From Thermoactinomyces sp. DSM 45891 (GTDB taxonomy: Bacteria; Bacillota; Bacilli; Thermoactinomycetales; Thermoactinomycetaceae): a stretch of DNA of 64,000 bases. The translations under genes and the position numbers were made by a program. Positions 43,648-51,436 of the stretch are shown piece by piece. Each line of letters starts with the position of its first letter. Position 1 is the stretch's first letter. The stretch lies in the NCBI RefSeq assembly GCF_900119485.1, contig NZ_FPJZ01000001.1:188267-252266 (forward strand), in the 5' to 3' direction. A model generated the notes under the pieces. It was not told where the DNA came from. It saw nothing but the letters and a program-made list of their open reading frames with translations, and searched no databases.

Positions 43648-44187
43648 TTACAATGATCCAAACATAATCGTACAGATGACAAGTGAAGCAACAAATCCGA
43701 TCAAATCAGCTAGAAGTCCGACCTTTAAAGCATATAAGGATTTCTTAACCCCAACAGCACCGAAGTAGACTGTGATGACATATAAAGTCGTATCCGTACT
43801 CGCTTGTATCGTAGAAGCTAGCTTCCCCATAAACGAATCGGGTCCAAATGTGTGAAAGATGCTTTCTACAAATGCGAGCGAACCTGTTCCTGATATAGGC
43901 CTTAGAATCCCGATAGGCAGGATATCGGGAGGAATATGTAACCAGTTGGCAAGTGGTACTAATGATTGTAAATAGAAATCGAGTGCCCCTGTATCTCGAA
44001 ACACAGATACAGCAAACATCATACCTACTAAGTGAGGTATAATTTGAATGGCTGTGGGAAATCCTTCCTTTGCTCCCTCAACAAAGCTTTCATATACAGG
44101 AACTTTCCGAAACAATGCATAAAGGGGGATCAGCACGATAATGGCAGGTAGCATATAGTTAGATATAGCTGAGATTATTTCATACAA
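43648..44187 (-). CDS. spmB: Spore maturation protein SpmB
   Basis: A 179-residue membrane protein with about five spans and the nucleoside-gate-like segments EGFPTAIQIIPHLVGMMFAV and RPISGTGSLAFVESIF. SpmA and SpmB are needed for proper spore core dehydration. It lies 25 bp behind spmA and is the last gene before a terminator. Confidence 0.93.
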   Translation of the reverse strand: MYEIISAISNYMLPAIIVLIPLYALFRKVPVYESFVEGAKEGFPTAIQIIPHLVGMMFAVSVFRDTGALDFYLQSLVPLANWLHIPPDILPIGILRPISGTGSLAFVESIFHTFGPDSFMGKLASTIQASTDTTLYVITVYFGAVGVKKSLYALKVGLLADLIGFVASLVICTIMFGSL

Positions 44188-44212
44188 TGGATCCCTCTCC
44201 TTTGCATTACTA

Positions 44213-44815
44213 TTATTTCTTATATGTATTTAGCCCTCTAAAATGACGGTGCCGATAATAGCGGTCCAATAAAACAGCACCACCTGTAGCGACAATCGTA
44301 GCCAGTAGAGTAGGACCGATAATTTCAGTCGGATTAGCAGAGTCATATTTCATTCGAATCCCAATCATCGTAGCGGGGATCAGCGTCAATCCAGACGTAT
44401 TTAAAGCCAACAAGGTGCACATCGCTGGGGTTGCTTTATGAGGCTCTGGATTTAGCTTTTGCAACTCCTCCATCGCTTTAATCCCCATAGGAGTTGCTGC
44501 ATTCCCCAATCCAAATAAATTGGCACTCATATTGGATAAAATGTAACCCATCGCCGGATGATTTTCGGGCACACTTGGAAATAACAATTTAGCAATGGGC
44601 CTAAGAATTTTGGTGAGCTTCTTCAGAAGGCCTGAATCCTCTGCAATTTTCATCATCCCTAACCAAAAAACAAGAATACTGATAAGTCCAATACATACTG
44701 CAACAGCATCTTTTGCACCCGTTAAGGCGGCAGACGTAACCAGATCGATCTTCCCTTGAAGGACAGCAGCGATAATCCCACTTACGATCATAAATACCCA
44801 GATATAATTAATCAC
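44213..44815 (-). CDS. spmA: Spore maturation protein SpmA
   Basis: About 200 residues with the SpmA hallmark GYILSNMSANLFGLGNAATPMG and several membrane spans. Start chosen as GTG at 44815, 10 nt after GGAGG, giving an N terminus (MINYIWVF) like that of B. subtilis SpmA; an in-frame GTG at 44833 is the alternative. It overlaps the end of dacB by a few bases, so both are likely co-translated. Confidence 0.92.
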   Translation of the reverse strand: MINYIWVFMIVSGIIAAVLQGKIDLVTSAALTGAKDAVAVCIGLISILVFWLGMMKIAEDSGLLKKLTKILRPIAKLLFPSVPENHPAMGYILSNMSANLFGLGNAATPMGIKAMEELQKLNPEPHKATPAMCTLLALNTSGLTLIPATMIGIRMKYDSANPTEIIGPTLLATIVATGGAVLLDRYYRHRHFRGLNTYKK

Positions 44816-45983
44816 CTTGCCCCATCCTCCCACACATAAATGCCAATACTTCTCTCCAACTATTTAAGATACTTGGATCTTGTGTGAACTTACTGTACAG
44901 CGGAACTGTCCCTACTAACTCTTGTTCAAAATAGACTTTCGCTGTTCCCACCAATACTCCATTTTTCTCTACCTTCTCTAGGGGATAACTAACAGTGGGT
45001 TCCATTTTTACTTGGTTTGTCTCTGAACTTTGTAATGGAAAAGATAAAGGCTTTCCAGCCACGAGGACTAAACGCTTTTTATCGTTATTTACAATCTCTG
45101 TCGAGGTGATCATCTGATCTTTCTTTACTACTTCCTTAAGCTGAAAGTTTTGGAATCCATAATCAAACAAATTCATATGGTCTTTCCAGTCATCTCCATC
45201 ATTTAAGGTGACTGCAATTAACTGTTGCCCATCTTTTGTCGCGGAGGTAACGAGTGTTCGCTTAGCCTGCTTCGTATACCCTGTCTTAACCCCATCTGCA
45301 AAGGGATACATTTTCAGAAGTTTATTTTTGTTTAATAGCGTACGTTTCCACTCTTCACCCGGCCACTCTACCGTCTTTAACTCCGTTTTAACAATTTGCT
45401 GAAAAATAGGATTTCGGAGAGCATACTGGGTTAATAATGCAAGATCCTTCGCAGATGAATAATGTTTCTCTTCATCTAAACCATGCGGATTTGTAAAATG
45501 AGTATGTTGAAGCCCTAATTCTTGTGCTTTCTCATTCATTAAATAAACAAAGCCTTGCAACGAACCGCCAATATGCTGTGCGATCGCGGTAGCAGCATCA
45601 TTTCCTGAACGTAACATCAGTCCATATAGAAGGGCCTCCAGAGGTACTTTCTCACCCGCTTTTAAATAAATAGATGATCCTTCTACTCCCACTGCACTGG
45701 GCTGAATCGTAACAAGATCTTGTAGATCTCCTTTTTCGACCGCAAGGAGAGCCGTCATAATCTTGGTCAGACTTGCAATTTTCATCTCATCATTTTCTTT
45801 TTTTGCATATAAGACTCGTCCCGAAGTTTGATCTAATAAAATCGATGCAGCAGCACTATCTCCAATTTTGAAAGAGATTTGCTGTGCTTGATCTTGATTT
45901 TCTTGGCTATAAATTCGTGTGGGAAACATAGAGCAAACCATACAAATGATGCAAAGTCCGGTGATAACCCGCCACTTCTTCAC
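44808..45983 (-). CDS. dacB: Sporulation D-alanyl-D-alanine carboxypeptidase DacB
   Basis: A 391-residue penicillin-binding protein with an N-terminal signal peptide, the active-site SLTK (ASLTKIMTA), SGN (RSGNDAAT) and KTG (DGVKTGYT) motifs, and a C-terminal beta domain. It trims pentapeptides in spore cortex peptidoglycan. I chose GTG at 45983, 5 nt after GAGGTGG. Its place upstream of spmA-spmB is the same as B. subtilis dacB. Confidence 0.92.
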   Translation of the reverse strand: MKKWRVITGLCIICMVCSMFPTRIYSQENQDQAQQISFKIGDSAAASILLDQTSGRVLYAKKENDEMKIASLTKIMTALLAVEKGDLQDLVTIQPSAVGVEGSSIYLKAGEKVPLEALLYGLMLRSGNDAATAIAQHIGGSLQGFVYLMNEKAQELGLQHTHFTNPHGLDEEKHYSSAKDLALLTQYALRNPIFQQIVKTELKTVEWPGEEWKRTLLNKNKLLKMYPFADGVKTGYTKQAKRTLVTSATKDGQQLIAVTLNDGDDWKDHMNLFDYGFQNFQLKEVVKKDQMITSTEIVNNDKKRLVLVAGKPLSFPLQSSETNQVKMEPTVSYPLEKVEKNGVLVGTAKVYFEQELVGTVPLYSKFTQDPSILNSWREVLAFMCGRMGQGD

Positions 45984-46094
45984 TACATCCACCTCGTCCA
46001 TCATAGGGGTTTGTACCATTTATATGCGGACAGGTCTTCGTTATGATGGAACAAAAAAAGAATATGGCGTTTATCTCCATATCCTTTCTTCTAC

Positions 46095-46592
46095 CTATTC
46101 ACATTCAGGATGACATCCTCCATCATGAGAGTGGTGATGTTTTTTCCTCGAGAATCGTTCAAACAATTGGGGTACAGAGTCGATTAAACGATCATACAAA
46201 TGGTTAGCGCCCTCTAAGTTAAGAAGACGAATACCATGGGGACCTACTACAATGAAAGCAACCGGAGTAATCGATACCCCACCCCCACTACCCCCACCAA
46301 ATGGGTAATGTTGTTTATTAGATCCAGAGTTAGATTCATCACGTCGTTCACTTCGGCGGTCTGTAGAAGACTCTGAACGAGATGAACGGGTTTCTTGAGT
46401 TTGTATTTTTCCAAGTCCTGCAAATTCAGAACCACCTGCGGCAAAACCAAATCCTACTTTTGACACAGGAATGATGATTTGACCATCAACCGTTTCTACC
46501 GGCTCACCAATGATGGTATTTACATCAATCATTTCCTTCAAATTTTCCATTGCCGTCATCATTAAGCCTTGAATTGGGTGCTCGCCTGCCAT
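46095..46592 (-). CDS. ytfJ: Sporulation protein YtfJ (GerW family)
   Basis: About 165 residues with the GerW/YtfJ pattern: a start HPIQGLMMTAMENLKEMID, the conserved GEPVETVDGQIIIPVSKVGFGF, a Gly-rich loop GGGSGGGVSITP and PVAFIVVGP. The C terminus is His/Cys-rich (HHHSHDGGCHPECE), which may bind metal. The protein is made in sporulating cells and needed for normal germination in Bacillus. Start at 46592 follows GGGAGGG. It overlaps the end of ytfI by 31 bp. Confidence 0.9.
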   Translation of the reverse strand: MAGEHPIQGLMMTAMENLKEMIDVNTIIGEPVETVDGQIIIPVSKVGFGFAAGGSEFAGLGKIQTQETRSSRSESSTDRRSERRDESNSGSNKQHYPFGGGSGGGVSITPVAFIVVGPHGIRLLNLEGANHLYDRLIDSVPQLFERFSRKKHHHSHDGGCHPECE

Positions 46593-47260
46593 GTCCGTTC
46601 CCTCCCTTTTCGCATTTGGATCCAGAGACGGGTCACTACAACGATAGCATGCCACACCCGAAAGCAAACTATACTATGGAAATACATATTGAAAGCAAGT
46701 TGATTGAAATGAGGAATCACATCGATCTCAGGCGCTTTTTTCCACTTAATATAATTTCCAACTACACTGATCAAAAATGATTTGATTCCCCAAACAAGGC
46801 CTGTCAGCACTCCAGCTTCAGCGGCATCACCAGTACCTACTTGGGTCTTCCATTCTAAGTCCTTACAACATATCTTGGAGCAAAAATTGCGGATTAATGG
46901 AAAGAGATCCTGTACTCGTTCCAATGTCTCTGAAAATCGCTCTCTTGCATTCTTAAATCCAGACCAATCAATGCTTTCCTTGCTTTTCCCAGAATGAACA
47001 GTAGAGTTTCCTGCATCGGCGCTCCAGTCGAATTGATACAAGATTCCCGTTCCCTTTTGTGAGTCACTATCCATATGGATTTCCGAAATTCGCATCGTAT
47101 AACGGATAAGCCCATAAAATGCCTTTACACGAATGTGTCCATCATCCATCTTACCTTCACGTTGATATTCCAATGCAATTTGAACGTTCGAACATACAAT
47201 TAAGATAAGTACAACAAGTAAAATAAGAAAAATCCAAACAAAAATTTGCACGTACCTCAC
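46562..47260 (-). CDS. ytfI: DUF2953 protein YtfI
   Basis: A 232-residue protein with an N-terminal membrane anchor (residues 5-25) and the beta-rich DUF2953 region (VKAFYGLIRYT, then CKDLEWKTQVGTGDAAEAGVL). In B. subtilis it neighbours ytfJ, the same pairing as here. Its molecular function is unknown; the surroundings suggest a role in sporulation. Confidence 0.85.
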   Translation of the reverse strand: MRYVQIFVWIFLILLVVLILIVCSNVQIALEYQREGKMDDGHIRVKAFYGLIRYTMRISEIHMDSDSQKGTGILYQFDWSADAGNSTVHSGKSKESIDWSGFKNARERFSETLERVQDLFPLIRNFCSKICCKDLEWKTQVGTGDAAEAGVLTGLVWGIKSFLISVVGNYIKWKKAPEIDVIPHFNQLAFNMYFHSIVCFRVWHAIVVVTRLWIQMRKGRERTWQASTQFKA

Positions 47261-47298
47261 CTACCCGTATTAGGTAGTATGAGCTTGAATAAAAGGGT

Positions 47299-47883
47299 TT
47301 AAACCTTCTCTACACCTAAGCGTTCAAATAATTCATGACGTTCCTGCTCCATCTCTTGCCAGTTAAAAAGGCTATCCGGCGCAGGTAAATCTTCCAATTT
47401 ATTTAAACCGAAATACTCAAGAAATTCCTTGGTTGTACCTAGTAAAATCGGACGACCCGGTCCTTCCGCGCGCCCAGTTTCTCGAACTAGCCCTTTTCGT
47501 TGCAACAACTGAACCGTACGATCTGTCTTCACTCCACGAACCTCTTCGATCTCCAAACGTGTAATCGGTTGACGATACGCAATAATCGCCAATGTTTCCA
47601 AAGCCGCACGCGATAATTGGGACCTTGTGGGTGCACTGGCCAGCTTTTCTAAGTACCTATTATGCTCTGCCAGAGTCGTAATCTGGTACACTTTTGCCAC
47701 TTGAACAATCTGAATTCCTCGCTGGTCTAACTTCCACTCCATCATCATCTCATTCACAAACATTTGAACCTCTTGCTTAGAAAGCTCCGTGATCTCGGAT
47801 AACTCTTTTACACTCAGCCCCTCATCTCCAGCCGCAAATAGCAACCCTTCGATAATGGCTTTACATTCTCTGTTTTCTATCAT
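47299..47883 (-). CDS. scpB: Segregation and condensation protein ScpB
   Basis: A 194-residue two-winged-helix protein of the SMC complex (AIIEGLLFAAGDEGLSV, ALETLAIIAYRQPITRLEIEEVRG). With ScpA and SMC it condenses and segregates the chromosome. Its ATG overlaps the end of scpA by 4 bp. Confidence 0.95.
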   Translation of the reverse strand: MIENRECKAIIEGLLFAAGDEGLSVKELSEITELSKQEVQMFVNEMMMEWKLDQRGIQIVQVAKVYQITTLAEHNRYLEKLASAPTRSQLSRAALETLAIIAYRQPITRLEIEEVRGVKTDRTVQLLQRKGLVRETGRAEGPGRPILLGTTKEFLEYFGLNKLEDLPAPDSLFNWQEMEQERHELFERLGVEKV

Positions 47884-48632
47884 GAGGTCACCTCCTGCAC
47901 AAACGGTTCAATCAAGATATCAGCAAAAAGGTCATACTGGCTACATCTGATCCGTTTCGTCTTCATTAATTCAAGAAGAGCCAAAAAAGTCGTAATGACT
48001 CGTTCCTTACTCATCTTCGACCAATCTAACAAAGACGTAAATAAAATCCGCCCCTGAATGGCTAATTCCTGAACAATCTCTTCCATGCGATCGCTTACTG
48101 AGATTTCCTCGCGTGCGAGCTTGGTCATTGGTTCTTTTTTGGGCGAATGGCTCTGAAACGCGAGGACAAATGCTTGTAAGAGGTCATCCGTTGTCAAGCC
48201 TGCTACTGGACTTTCAACAGGAGCAAAAGAGCTTAAATCTGTTGGCAGTCGTGTATAAACACGACTGCGTTCTTCTTCCTGCTCCCGCAACATTTCCCCT
48301 AATCGTTTGTAGCGTTTATACTCCAACAACTTCTCAACTAACTCTTCCCTAGGGTCCATCCACTCATCATCCATAAAGCCAAGTGCTTCTTCGAAAATCT
48401 CTTGTTTTGGAAGTAGCATCCGGCTCTTAATGGCTAATAATGTAGCAGCCATCACGATAAACTCACTTGCTACCTCTATCTCGTAGTGGTTTGCTTCTTG
48501 AATCATGTTCATATATTGATCTGTAATCTGAGAAATAGGCACTTCATAGATATCCACCTCAGATTGATCAATCAGATGAAGTAATAAATCTAGAGGGCCT
48601 TCAAACGAATTCAGTTTAAATTTTACTTCCAC
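47880..48632 (-). CDS. scpA: Segregation and condensation protein ScpA
   Basis: A 250-residue kleisin with the typical start FEGPLDLLLHLIDQ, the SMC-neck-binding N-terminal region, and a C-terminal winged helix (from about 180). It bridges the SMC heads together with ScpB. The gene begins 21 bp behind ribH, with no terminator in between, so transcription probably runs in from the riboflavin operon. Confidence 0.95.
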   Translation of the reverse strand: MEVKFKLNSFEGPLDLLLHLIDQSEVDIYEVPISQITDQYMNMIQEANHYEIEVASEFIVMAATLLAIKSRMLLPKQEIFEEALGFMDDEWMDPREELVEKLLEYKRYKRLGEMLREQEEERSRVYTRLPTDLSSFAPVESPVAGLTTDDLLQAFVLAFQSHSPKKEPMTKLAREEISVSDRMEEIVQELAIQGRILFTSLLDWSKMSKERVITTFLALLELMKTKRIRCSQYDLFADILIEPFVQEVTS

Positions 48633-48653
48633 AGGTATTCATCACGACTTTCT

Positions 48654-49127
48654 TTATCCGAGTAATTCGCGTTGTAGGCTTGCCATTTCAATAGCCCCTA
48701 CAGCTACTTCATACCCTTTATTCCCTGCTTTCGTTCCCGCCCGCTCAATTGCTTGTTCAATATTCTCTGTCGTAATAACACCAAACAGCACAGGTAGGCG
48801 GTGGCGAACACTTGCACTAGCTACTCCCTTAGCTACCTCATTACACACATAATCATAATGGGTCGTGGAACCGCGGATCACACACCCTAACGTAATAATC
48901 GCATCATACTTCTTAGAAGCCGCCATCTCTTCTACAATTAGCGGAATCTCAAATGCACCTGGCACCCAAGCTATCTCTATATTCTCTTGTTCTGCACCAT
49001 GACGCAAGAGGGCATCTTTTGCACCACCCAATAATTTGCTCGTAATAAACTCATTAAATCGAGCTACCACAATCCCAAAACGATATCCTTGCGCAGTTAA
49101 TTTACCTTCATATACTTTTTCTACCAT
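48654..49127 (-). CDS. ribH: 6,7-dimethyl-8-ribityllumazine synthase
   Basis: A 157-residue lumazine synthase with the substrate loops ARFNEFIT, WVPGAFEIP, GCVIRGSTTHYDYV and the catalytic histidine in HYDY. It condenses 3,4-dihydroxy-2-butanone 4-phosphate with the pyrimidinedione to lumazine. ATG at 49127 follows GGAGAG with 8 nt spacing. It is the last rib gene behind the FMN riboswitch. Confidence 0.95.
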   Translation of the reverse strand: MVEKVYEGKLTAQGYRFGIVVARFNEFITSKLLGGAKDALLRHGAEQENIEIAWVPGAFEIPLIVEEMAASKKYDAIITLGCVIRGSTTHYDYVCNEVAKGVASASVRHRLPVLFGVITTENIEQAIERAGTKAGNKGYEVAVGAIEMASLQRELLG

Positions 49128-49142
49128 CAAAATCACTCTCCT

Positions 49143-50342
49143 TTAGATCCACTGTAATTGATGTCCTAATTTTTCTTTCTTTGTGACTAAATAACGTTTA
49201 TTTTCTGTATATGGCTGAATCTCAATAGGCACTCTCTCTAGTACTTCGATTCCAGACTGCTGTAAACCCGATACTTTCCGGGGATTATTCGTAATCAAAT
49301 GAACCTCCTTGACACCTAGATCACGTAATATTTGCGCTGCGCTTTGGTAGTCGCGCCTGTCATCTGGAAAACCAAGATGGAGATTTGCTTCCACCGTGTC
49401 CAGGCCTTGGTCTTGTAATTGGTAAGCACGCATCTTATTTAACAGTCCGATTCCGCGCCCCTCTTGAGGAAGATAGATAAAGATGCCACTGCCATTTTCT
49501 TCAATCATCAATAGGGATTCATGCAGTTGCGAACCACAATCACAACGACGGGAGGTAAATAGATCACCAGTCATACATTCCGAATGCACCCTAACTAAGA
49601 CAGGCTTTTCTGGAGATAAAGTTCCCTTGACCAAAGCAATTTGCTCTTTTCCATCAGGTGCTGTATAAGCAATCATCCGAAAATCTCCGTATTCTGTTGG
49701 AAGGTGAATCTCCTCACGCCTCTCAACGCTTGGTTCTTGTGCTAAACGATATTGGATTAAATCTTGAATCGTAATCATTTTGAGATCCCATTTTGTTGCA
49801 AAGGGGATTAGATCTGGAACGCGGGCCATCGTTCCATCTTCATTTAAAATTTCACAGAGTACCCCAGCGGGTGAGGAACCACAAAGCTTCGCGAGATCAA
49901 CTGCTGCTTCTGTATGTCCCGGTCTCTCTATCACTCCACCTTCTCTTGCGATTAGAGGAAAAATGTGACCTGGTCGCCGAAAATCTTGTGCTTGTTTGGT
50001 CTCATCGATTAAATCGACCACCGTCTGCGAACGTTCCAAGGCAGAGATCCCTGTATGTAAGGTTTGAGAGTCAACGGAAACGGTAAATGCAGTTCCATGT
50101 TTGTCGGTATTATCGTTTTCCTCAATCATGTAAGGAAGCTTCAATTGCTTCGCCCTCTTTGCTGTGATCGGCACACACACAAGTCCACGACCCTGGGATA
50201 CCATAAAATTAATTAACTCCGGTGTTGCATATTCAGCGAGCGCCACGAGGTCCCCTTCATTTTCTCGGTCTTCGTCATCCACCACGATAATCATTTTTCC
50301 TTGCTTTAGATCAGTAATTGCTTCTTCAATCGTATGGAACAT
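49143..50342 (-). CDS. ribBA: Bifunctional DHBP synthase / GTP cyclohydrolase II
   Basis: A 399-residue fusion. The N-terminal half (to about residue 205) is 3,4-dihydroxy-2-butanone 4-phosphate synthase (VVDDEDRENEGDLV, RPGHTEAAVDLA); the C-terminal half is GTP cyclohydrolase II with the zinc cysteines in ECMTGDLFTSRRCDCG and the RGIGLLNKMRAYQLQD segment. It makes both precursors for riboflavin. It lies between ribE and ribH. Confidence 0.95.
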   Translation of the reverse strand: MFHTIEEAITDLKQGKMIIVVDDEDRENEGDLVALAEYATPELINFMVSQGRGLVCVPITAKRAKQLKLPYMIEENDNTDKHGTAFTVSVDSQTLHTGISALERSQTVVDLIDETKQAQDFRRPGHIFPLIAREGGVIERPGHTEAAVDLAKLCGSSPAGVLCEILNEDGTMARVPDLIPFATKWDLKMITIQDLIQYRLAQEPSVERREEIHLPTEYGDFRMIAYTAPDGKEQIALVKGTLSPEKPVLVRVHSECMTGDLFTSRRCDCGSQLHESLLMIEENGSGIFIYLPQEGRGIGLLNKMRAYQLQDQGLDTVEANLHLGFPDDRRDYQSAAQILRDLGVKEVHLITNNPRKVSGLQQSGIEVLERVPIEIQPYTENKRYLVTKKEKLGHQLQWI

Positions 50343-50359
50343 CTTATCGTCTCCCCCTT

Positions 50360-51013
50360 TTATAGAAAACCGGCCCTTTGTAAAGTCGTATATTGTACTC
50401 CATCAGATGAGATCGCTGTCTCTGAGTGAATCCCAGTCCATTTTGCTATATATTTGGCCATCATATCGCACTCAATATTGACCCGATCGCCCGCTACAAG
50501 AGAACCAAACTGCGTTTCTCTCATAGTGTGGGGAATCAAGGATACAGAAAAAGTCGTATCCTTCACCTCAATTAAAGTTAGACTTGTGCCATTGATTGCA
50601 ATGGAGCCTTTGGGAATCATAAACTGGGTCCAGTTTGATTCGATTTCAAATTGAAATAAGACTGCATTCTCGGCAGGTTGTTGCTTTATAAGAATTGCCA
50701 CTCCATCGACATGTCCCTGAACGAAGTGTCCTCCTATCCGATCACCCAGAGACATGGCACGCTCTAAATTAACTGGATCCCCTGAACGAAGAAACCGTAA
50801 GCAGGTCCGTTGATATGTTTCAGGCATCACATCGGCATAGAAAATACCATGGTCTATTTTGGTAACCGTAAGACAAACACCATTTACCGCAATACTGTCG
50901 CCTAGTTTTGTCCCTTCCAATACTTTTTGACATCCAATCGCTAACACTTGTGTTCGGCCAACTGTATGAATACGTGATACATACCCCACCTCTTCGATAA
51001 TTCCTGTAAACAT
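50360..51013 (-). CDS. ribE: Riboflavin synthase alpha chain
   Basis: A 217-residue protein with two homologous halves, each a lumazine-binding barrel: MFTGIIEEVG at the start, then VNGVCLTV in the first half and INGTSLTLIEV in the second. It dismutates two lumazines to riboflavin. The ATG at 51013 follows AAGGTG; a GTG four codons upstream is also in frame. It is the first gene behind the FMN riboswitch; ribD, which normally precedes it, is absent. Confidence 0.95.
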   Translation of the reverse strand: MFTGIIEEVGYVSRIHTVGRTQVLAIGCQKVLEGTKLGDSIAVNGVCLTVTKIDHGIFYADVMPETYQRTCLRFLRSGDPVNLERAMSLGDRIGGHFVQGHVDGVAILIKQQPAENAVLFQFEIESNWTQFMIPKGSIAINGTSLTLIEVKDTTFSVSLIPHTMRETQFGSLVAGDRVNIECDMMAKYIAKWTGIHSETAISSDGVQYTTLQRAGFL

Positions 51014-51047
51014 GGATCTGTTCACCTTCCTTCTGTATGTAGTACGT

Positions 51048-51076
51048 AAAAAACCCCAACGATTTTTTCGCTGGGG
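51048..51076 (-). terminator. Attenuator terminator of the FMN riboswitch
   Basis: CCCCAGCGA / TCGTTGGGG stem followed by TTTTTT on the minus strand, between the aptamer and ribE; the expression platform. Confidence 0.88.
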
Positions 51077-51200
51077 CTGTTTTAGGCATGGGAAAGAAAC
51101 GTTACGACTATTACTTATTTTGCTATTTTATGTACAGCAAAATAAACCTTGAAAGGTTGAGTTTTTGAAAAAATCAACGCTCAAGGAGTCGTTCCATATC

Positions 51201-51337
51201 ATCCTTCTCCCATCCAGACTATACTGTCGGCTCCGGAGTTTCACCGAATCCACCGCTAAAAGCGGGTCACGGGCTAAGGCGCAATCTATACACGCCATCA
51301 CCGCCGGTAGGGAATTTCACCCTGCCCCGAAGGATGT
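51201..51337 (-). promoter_or_regulatory. FMN riboswitch (RFN element)
   Basis: On the minus strand the conserved aptamer blocks follow in order: ATCCTTCGGGGCAGGGTGAA, CCCTACCGGCGGTGAT, AGCCCGTGACCCGC and GGTGGATTCGGTGAAACTCC, ending with CCGACAGT and GGATGGGAGAAGGAT. FMN binding should favour the terminator downstream and lower expression of the rib genes. Confidence 0.96.
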
Positions 51338-51346
51338 AACATTGGT

Positions 51347-51375
51347 ATTAAATTATGATTTGTGCAACAAGTCAA
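51347..51375 (-). promoter_or_regulatory. Promoter of the riboflavin operon
   Basis: TTGACT (51370-51375) and TTTAAT (51347-51352) on the minus strand with a 17 bp spacer, just upstream of the aptamer. Confidence 0.65.
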
Positions 51376-51436
51376 GTATATCTTGTGGGGAAAAAATTGT
51401 CTAGGGATTATCCGTTTCCTCTGATTTACCTAATGT

